Assembly: GCA_002914845.1 (NCBI GenBank)
Contig: JXTC01000020.1
Span: 1,381,356 to 1,445,355 of the forward strand
DNA length: 64,000 nucleotides
Reading direction: 5' to 3'
Source: Trema orientale
Lineage: Eukaryota > Streptophyta > Magnoliopsida > Rosales > Cannabaceae
The position numbers and the translations under genes are program-made. Shown piece after piece: positions 58,217 to 64,000 of the stretch. Under the pieces are notes generated by a model. It was not told where the DNA came from. It saw only the letters and a list, made by a program, of their open reading frames with translations, and did no database searches. Within the stretch, counting starts at the first letter, position 1. Every line of letters begins with the position of its first letter.

Positions 58217-58224
58217 TATAAATA
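58217..58224 (+). promoter_or_regulatory. TATA box of the WRKY gene
   Basis: TATAAATA lies 132 bp upstream of the ATG, giving a leader of about 100 nt with a (GA)n run at about 58290-58307 and no upstream ATG. Confidence 0.6.
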
Positions 58225-58348
58225 CCACACTCCTCTCTGAGTTTTCCTTTCAATAACGGAAAGGTTAAATTAAAGCAAAACATTTTCAGAGAGAGAGAGA
58301 GAGAGAAATTAGAGAGAGATTAGGTAATATTTGCAGGGTTCATTGACA

Positions 58349-58534
58349 ATGGAGTCAACATGGCTTAAAAATTCTCTAGATCTCAATCTTAATCCATTTC
58401 AGCATGTGGTCGAAGTTCCCGTGAGTACAACTTATTATAGAATTAGTTTCTTGTTTATTAGTTGATGATCTTTTTTTTTTCTCTCTTTTCACTATACCCA
58501 CATACATATACATATATGTACCATGTCATATATA

Positions 58535-58571
<37 letters not shown>

Positions 58572-60370
58572 ATATCTGGACGTACGTACTGTTTTGTACT
58601 CTTTAAACTCATGTTCATTGGCAAATTTTTTGAATCAGAAGAGAGAGTTGGAAGGGGATTCCGTTAATTTCGTTGGGAAATTAGTTGTGAAAGAAGAGGT
58701 GAGTGATCCATGGTCATTACTGAGTCTTTCAAATTCAATTTCATTATGAAGACGATTAGCAATGAATAATATTGTTTTCTCTTGGTCAAACTTTTCTTAA
58801 GAGGTCCACGCTCCACGGTTTAGTATAACACAAGCTAGGAATTAAATTAGTTATATACTATCAGTTTTCTTCTTGCTTGTTCCCCTTACTAGGCTTGGTT
58901 TTGTACCACAATTAAATAAAATCAAAGTGTTTCAGTGTTAATCCAACGATCATATTATGAATGCCACTTATTTTGTAGATTTGTAATTGTATATCCATCA
59001 CAAACAAATTTCAAAGAACATAATTATAATTTGCACGGAAAACTACTACTTTCTCAGTGAAATTAATTAAATTAGCCTATTTTGTTATATGTTTTATTTT
59101 AGATTTCTCAAAAAGCTGTTTTTTTTTTTTTTGGTCTAATGTCTAATATTGCATATATTTATATACTTCAATTTCACGTTCCAAATCTAGCCAGGTAGCT
59201 CATAAATACTAAAATCATGTTATATCATATGCAGGATGGTCATCATGTAATGGCTGAAGAGCTAAGTAGGATAAGCTCCGAGAACAGGAAGCTCACTGAA
59301 ATGCTAACTATCATGTGCAAGAATTACAACGCTCTGCGAAGCGAATTGATGGAGTTAAAGAACAAGAACTCGGAAAACGAACTAGTCTCCTTAACACCGC
59401 GGAAGCGAAAGGCGGACAGTGAAGACAACGACAATGGACTAATCAATGGAAGCAACGTTAATGAGTGCAGCTCCAGCGATGAAGAGTACTCGTATAAATT
59501 GCCAAAGGAAATTAAGTCCAAGATTTCAACGGTTTATGTACAAACCGATTCTTCTGATAAGACCCTAGTAAGCTTCATTCTAAACGTGCAAACACGTTTT
59601 CAATTAATTAATTTTTCACTATTCCCAGTTACAGCCTGTCTAGCTAAGACCTATATAGACTTCTTTTTTTTTTTTTTCCTTTTGAAAGTTTTTATTAAAC
59701 TTTATAAGTAATTAGAATATAGTTTTATTTATGATTTTATTGATTTGTCATAATGTAGCTTGTAAAGGATGGATATCAATGGAGGAAATATGGTCAAAAG
59801 GTCACTAGGGATAACCCTTCTCCCAGAGCTTATTTTAAGTGTTCTTTTGCACCAATCTGCCCAGTTAAAAAGAAGGTACGTAACACCAAATTAAGCTTTT
59901 CGATCAACTTCTTTTTAAAAAATTATATATATATTATATAAACCTTTTGGATCAAAGTCCAAGAAAAGATTTAATATTGGTGATCGTAATATTAATCATA
60001 TGATCATGTTAATTATTTTCAGGTGCAAAGAAGTGCTGAAGACCCATCTCTCTTGGTGGTTACTTACGAAGGAGAGCACTGCCATAGCCACACCGGCCCA
60101 ATCCAACATGGTTCATTAATTCTCCCCATTTCAGCAGCCATGAGATCCTTAGGTTCAACTGTAACCCTAGATTTGGTCCGACAGGCCGGTTCGAACGAGA
60201 GTCCAAAAATGGCACCGGTTCAGCAGGGAACTGATCAAGCACCTGTTTTGCAACAATTCTTGGTCCAACAAATGGCTTCTTCCTTGACAAGGGATCCCAA
60301 TTTCACAGCGGCACTAGCTGCTGCTATCTCAGGAAGAATCTTTGACAATACTAGGGCTGAAAAGGGTTAA
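58349..60370 (+). CDS. WRKY40: Group IIa WRKY transcription factor, WRKY40-like (five exons)
   Basis: Exons: 58349-58420, 58639-58698, 59235-59567, 59759-59875 and 60023-60370, all GT-AG with phase-0 joins, giving 309 residues. The N-terminus has an EAR-type repression motif LDLNL (10-14). A leucine-zipper-like coiled coil follows, with hydrophobic or Asn positions 54, 57, 61, 64, 68, 71, 75, 78, 82 and 85. A basic PRKRKA patch may be a nuclear signal. The DNA-binding domain has WRKYGQK at 163-169 and zinc ligands C183, C189, H213 and H215 (C-X5-C-X23-H-X-H). The intron before VQRS is the V-type position of groups IIa and IIb. The C-terminus ([17 protein letters not shown]) resembles WRKY40. 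Such proteins act in the nucleus on W-boxes in defence and ABA responses, often as repressors. All key residues are intact. WRKY18 or WRKY60 orthology is not excluded. Confidence 0.93.
58528..58570. repeat. (TA)n run in WRKY intron 1
   Basis: A TA microsatellite within the first intron. The 95-codon frame across it is intron read-through into exon 2, not a separate gene. Confidence 0.85.
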
Positions 60371-60559
60371 AATAGTTACTATAATTATTTTCTTTTTGTT
60401 TTTCTTTCTTTTATATATAGAAAGGAAGAAAAATAAAAAGAAAAAAAAATGTTGCTACCGATCGAGAGACGATTAGTTGTGTGTTTTGGCTTTTGTTATT
60501 GGGCTCGAGGTTGTAGAGTGTTATTAGCTACTAGCTAGATATATATAGAGATCGCTGTA

Positions 60560-60565
60560 AATAAA
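60560..60565 (+). terminator. Poly(A) signal of the WRKY gene
   Basis: AATAAA lies 190 nt after the stop codon, within an AT-rich 3' UTR. Confidence 0.45.
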
Positions 60566-60963
60566 ATTTTGGTCAGACAATTAATTCTACTGCTTTCGGA
60601 GAGTTTTGTAATTAATTAGCTCTATCGGTGCAAATATATATTAGAAAAAAGTACTCAATAAAATCACGTAGCCAAGAGCATGCCAAGCTCTCGGTTGAAT
60701 ATATGATATGGTCTTTTGAAGGAGCGTAAAGTCACAATTTGAAAATTTCTCTTTATGTGAGGAAGTATTATTTTACGTGTGAGAGAAGCGTAACATTGTA
60801 CAAGGACTAAGGGATAGAATTTGATAAGGTCGGCCGCTTTTTTTTTTAATATTATTATTACTACTATTCGCTTAATTAACATTATTACATATATAACAAA
60901 AACTATATCGAGTTTGAAAAACTAATGTTTCACAAAACATATACCAACAATTATTCTAAATAT

Positions 60964-62428
60964 TATGTAGATATATGGTGTATTTGTATATTGGTATCCC
61001 ACCCAAATTTTATAATAATTTTTTTTATATTAGTGGTGGACCACAAATTTTTTTAAAACTCTCTCTTTCCTTCTTTTCTTCCCCCCTTCTTTTTACATTC
61101 CCCCATGCACGACCGCCGATGCAAGCCACCACTGCACAAGCTGCTCTGATCGACGATGATCCGCCCCACCTACCCAAAATGACGTGCTGTTGCGAGCTGA
61201 GTCATTCACCACCGTTGCAGTGTCACTGAAGCTCCCCATCGCCGGGCACGGAACATTGACTTTTAATTTAACTATTAGATCATAAAATAAATGTCATATT
61301 TGTAATTTACTCATGAAAATATGATAAATAAGATATATATATTAATTATGTTTGGTGATGGACACGAAAAACGAGATCAGACGACTCTGATTTTGCCTCG
61401 TTTTGCGTGTCACAGAGTTGGGTTTAAGCCCGAGCCCTAATTGGTCAAGTTCTATATCTAATCTAGCTAATTTGGGTGCTAGAAATTCAGTGATAAGGTA
61501 TATTTTTCAATTTGAGGCTCCATTAGAAAAACAGCATTTCAAAGCGAGCGACTAAGGGTTCGAAAACGATCCCTGACCCTCAAATGGCTGGAATAAAACT
61601 TGTGGTCATCAAATAGATGGTTGAAAATCACTTGTGTCATAAACATTCGACATTACAGAAATTAGACGGTATTCAATGCATCTGTGAAGACTTAAATAAT
61701 ATTTACTCGCTTGAGAAGGTGTTTTACATTGGTTTGGAACGATTGAACCTTTGGAAAATGAATTTAATTGGATTTCTATAAAATTGTTGACTATTTTGCT
61801 GACCATGCAGGAACTTGAAAGTAAGTATTTTTATACTAGTTAAAAACCTGTAATTTAATCTCTACTGAGCATTCACATGCTCACCCCCTACTTCTTTCCA
61901 CTTTCAGGTGTTGAATTGTTTGTGGTAATTGTTCTGAAGGCTTGACAAGCATGTTTGGCATTTGCTTGTAGTTTCATATCTCTTCCTTGGTTGGTTCCTA
62001 CTCTATGTCTCTTTTCCTTTCCTATGTCAAATTGTTTAGCCAAGAATATTAGTGTATTTACTAAGTGGATATATTAGTATTAGGATGGTTTTGTTACTAA
62101 TTGAGTACATAGAACTACAAATGATTTTATGTAATCTATTTTGAACATTGGACTAAAGACTTTAATTGAACTCATTTTACCGAAATTTGTGATTTGTTAA
62201 TAAGTTTCCAAATGAATCAATTAGAAATCTTCCTAAACTCTAATGAACGTTTTCTTGAATAACCAAAAACTAATGAAAGGTTTTCTTTATTAAGAAATTG
62301 ATAATAATTTGAGGATCAAAAATGAAAATTTCAAATATTTGATTTTCTGAAATTTGAAAAATCACTGTTTATAATTGAATTCACGTAAAATTACTAAAAA
62401 ATACAGTCTTGAATTTCCGATGGTGACA
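60964..62428 (+). mobile_element. LTR-like block L4, same gypsy LTR family (shortened)
   Basis: It shares family blocks with L3: TTAATTATGTTTGGTGATGG near 61344, CTCGTTTTGCGTGTCACAG, ATATCTAATCTAGCTAATTT, and CATGCTCACCCCCTACTTC near 61876. It ends GATGGTGACA at 62428. The left end is uncertain. AATAT at 60959-60963 and 62429-62433 could be the target duplication, but in AT-rich DNA this is weak. It is about 0.7 kb shorter than L1-L3, so it has internal deletions or belongs to a subfamily. Confidence 0.55.
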
Positions 62429-62434
62429 AATATT

Positions 62435-63520
62435 CTGTATAATTATCTAAAAGGTATAATTGGTCCCAGCAACGAGTAATAATATATAATATCGAAAGAT
62501 ATATGACCCAACGGGGGATTAAGATTGTGGCCCTTTATGACAAACTGGATAGAATCAACGATCATGGGAGCTGCATGGTGCTGGTACAATGGACCCTTGG
62601 AGTATTGCCATGAGTCTATACGGCATGACACGTATACATAGTGTAGACAAAGCCGAAAAAGTTGACTGTAGAATTAATTGTGATATGGCGTTTCTATTGT
62701 ATGCATCTGACCAATAACTATGCAATACAAACAGTAATATTAAATTGTGATGTATAGCCATTAGAGACAAATTAAGAAAAAATAATCAAATGTTTCTGTG
62801 ATGACAATGGAAGACTTATAAGTTGCATGATGAATTAATACTATATATTTATCAGTCAAGGTCTTGACTCTTGACTAATAATTTGGTCTTTCTTTCTTTC
62901 TAACGACAAAATAACAAAGAAAAACATTACACGTGATGATGACAATCATTAATGGCGCTGCAGTCAAGGTTTGGTAACGGGTAATTATACTTAGACGTCT
63001 GCATTTCGTTAAATAGGCAATTGTGGACTCAGATCGTCTGTCCAAAAGACTGTACGTACCCATTTTATTGTTCTAAAAAAATGTCGTCACATCATCTCTT
63101 AACGAAAACAAAATAAATAAATAAATAAAGATTACAATATAGCATCATTTGAGTGAACATATATCGTGTAACTTTATTCCTCTTTGCAAAAAAAACCAAA
63201 AATGAATCGCTTGTAGGACTGTCTTTAATCACTATCGAGTTTCTCAATGCTTACCAAGGATTTGAGTTCATCTGTGGATATATAACTCACTCCCATTTTC
63301 AATGGACTAGAAGAATTTGGAGATATTGGTAATTAATTTTTGTTTTATAACGAAAAATCATCATACTAGAGAAAAATATAAAAGAAAGTTGGAAGCGTCC
63401 CAATTATATCGACATGATCTGTCCTTCCCTTGCTACACTATAGAGAAAAACCTAAACTTATTCAAAAACAGAAATAACAACAGTGAAATTTAAGTACCAT
63501 ACATAGATTCAATATATATA
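62435..63520. other. Intergenic, nothing recognised
   Basis: AT-rich with an (AAAT)n run at about 63110-63128. Short minus-strand ORFs have no recognisable similarity. Confidence 0.5.
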
Positions 63521-63527
63521 TATATAT

Positions 63528-63769
63528 GGGCACCAATCCAGTAGGTATTTTTTTTTTTTACCTATGCATAGGTATCAATTAGGCCAATAAAAAATTTTTT
63601 CGCACATTTTTTTATATTAAAAAGTAAGAGAGAGAAAAAACATTAATGATGCACGTCTTTTCATGCATCTCATTTTAGTCGTTAGATCATTGTTAGATGA
63701 TGATCTAACGGCTAGAAAAAAAATACCTACACATAGGTAAAAAAAAAAATATCTACCGGATTGACAACC
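63528..63769 (+). mobile_element. (TA)n-inserted MITE, copy i (forward)
   Basis: 242 bp and very similar to copy a. It begins GGGCACCAATCCAGTAGGTA and ends ATCTACCGGATTGACAACC, with the core word CATTAATGATGCACGTCTTT and (TA)n on both sides. It lies just outside the third hAT fragment. Confidence 0.85.
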
Positions 63770-63812
63770 TATATATATATATTGTTATGTAATTATATAG
63801 ACCTATATATAT

Positions 63813-64000
63813 CAGGGACGGATTCAGAAATTTTTGTGAGTGAGGAGCTTAAATTTTAACATTTAAAAAAAAATCAATAGCTATGAAATACTACCATTGT
63901 CCTAGTGGGTTTTTATGCTTTGAAACTATTGTATAATAATTTAATATCGAGTTATTACTGAAAATCTCTTTCTCAATTTATATAAACCATAAATTGCCAT
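63813..64000 (-). mobile_element. hAT fragment, copy C (runs off the window)
   Basis: It starts CAGGGACGGATTCAGAAATT, related to the termini of hAT copies A and B. The minus strand near the window edge gives IEKEIFSNNSILNYYT, equivalent to the hAT dimerisation region. It is partial because the window ends. Confidence 0.5.

Noticed and set aside
58462..58749. 95-codon ORF before WRKY exon 3
   Set aside because: It is intron 1 read-through into exon 2; good splice sites at 58421 and 58639 remove it.
59217..59234. Alternative WRKY start at MLYHMQ just before exon 3
   Set aside because: The sequence is the 3' end of intron 2, ending in a good GCAG acceptor; exons 1 and 2 carry the expected group IIa N-terminus.

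Overview
The window is nuclear DNA of a flowering plant. The evidence is a five-exon group IIa WRKY gene, an intronless CIPK kinase gene, spliceosome-type zinc-ribbon and expansin fragments of plant character, and a dense load of plant transposons (Ty1/copia, Ty3/gypsy, LINE, tRNA-derived SINE, hAT, Mutator-like, PIF/Harbinger-like, several MITE families). The DNA is AT-rich and full of (TA)n and poly(T) tracts. I cannot name the species. The CIPK gene has strongly GC-rich third codon positions, as is common in monocots, but the WRKY gene does not, so this does not settle the lineage.

Layout. 1-6753: non-coding repeat DNA, T-rich on the left and A-rich on the right, with MITEs. 7055-7592: a small YJU2/CWC16-like zinc-ribbon gene with its own TATA box and AATAAA signal. 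8894-11051: a Mutator-like element with perfect 9-bp target duplications carrying a captured expansin fragment (a Pack-MULE). 11111-13104: two tandem degenerate hAT elements, each with a MITE in its (TA)n tract. 13281-13955: a PIF/Harbinger-like element. 14871-15720: a SINE and a LINE-like retroposon. 17350-19562: a decayed Tork-type copia element. 23272-24996: the CIPK5-like gene, with two upstream ORFs in its leader. 25355-27750: LINE fragments. 29169-36514: a cluster of MITEs, foldback elements, a second SINE and a degenerate tandem array. 42523-56553: nested insertions (a minus-strand copia remnant, three solo gypsy LTRs of one family, a MULE-like element and GC-rich hAT-type elements). 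58217-60565: the WRKY40-like gene. 60964-64000: a fourth LTR-like block, another MITE and a third hAT fragment.

Only three loci look like expressed genes (YJU2-like, CIPK, WRKY). They are unlinked in function as far as the sequence shows: RNA splicing, calcium-sensor signalling and defence/ABA-type transcriptional control. Nothing suggests a gene cluster.

The most novel content is in the mobile DNA: the Pack-MULE with an expansin exon; a MITE family found only inside (TA)n microsatellites (six complete copies, one atypical copy and two fragments), with two insertions of opposite orientation at the equivalent site of two duplicated hAT elements; and solo LTRs of one family whose lengths agree at about 2.2-2.3 kb once later insertions are subtracted. 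All boundaries were read by eye.
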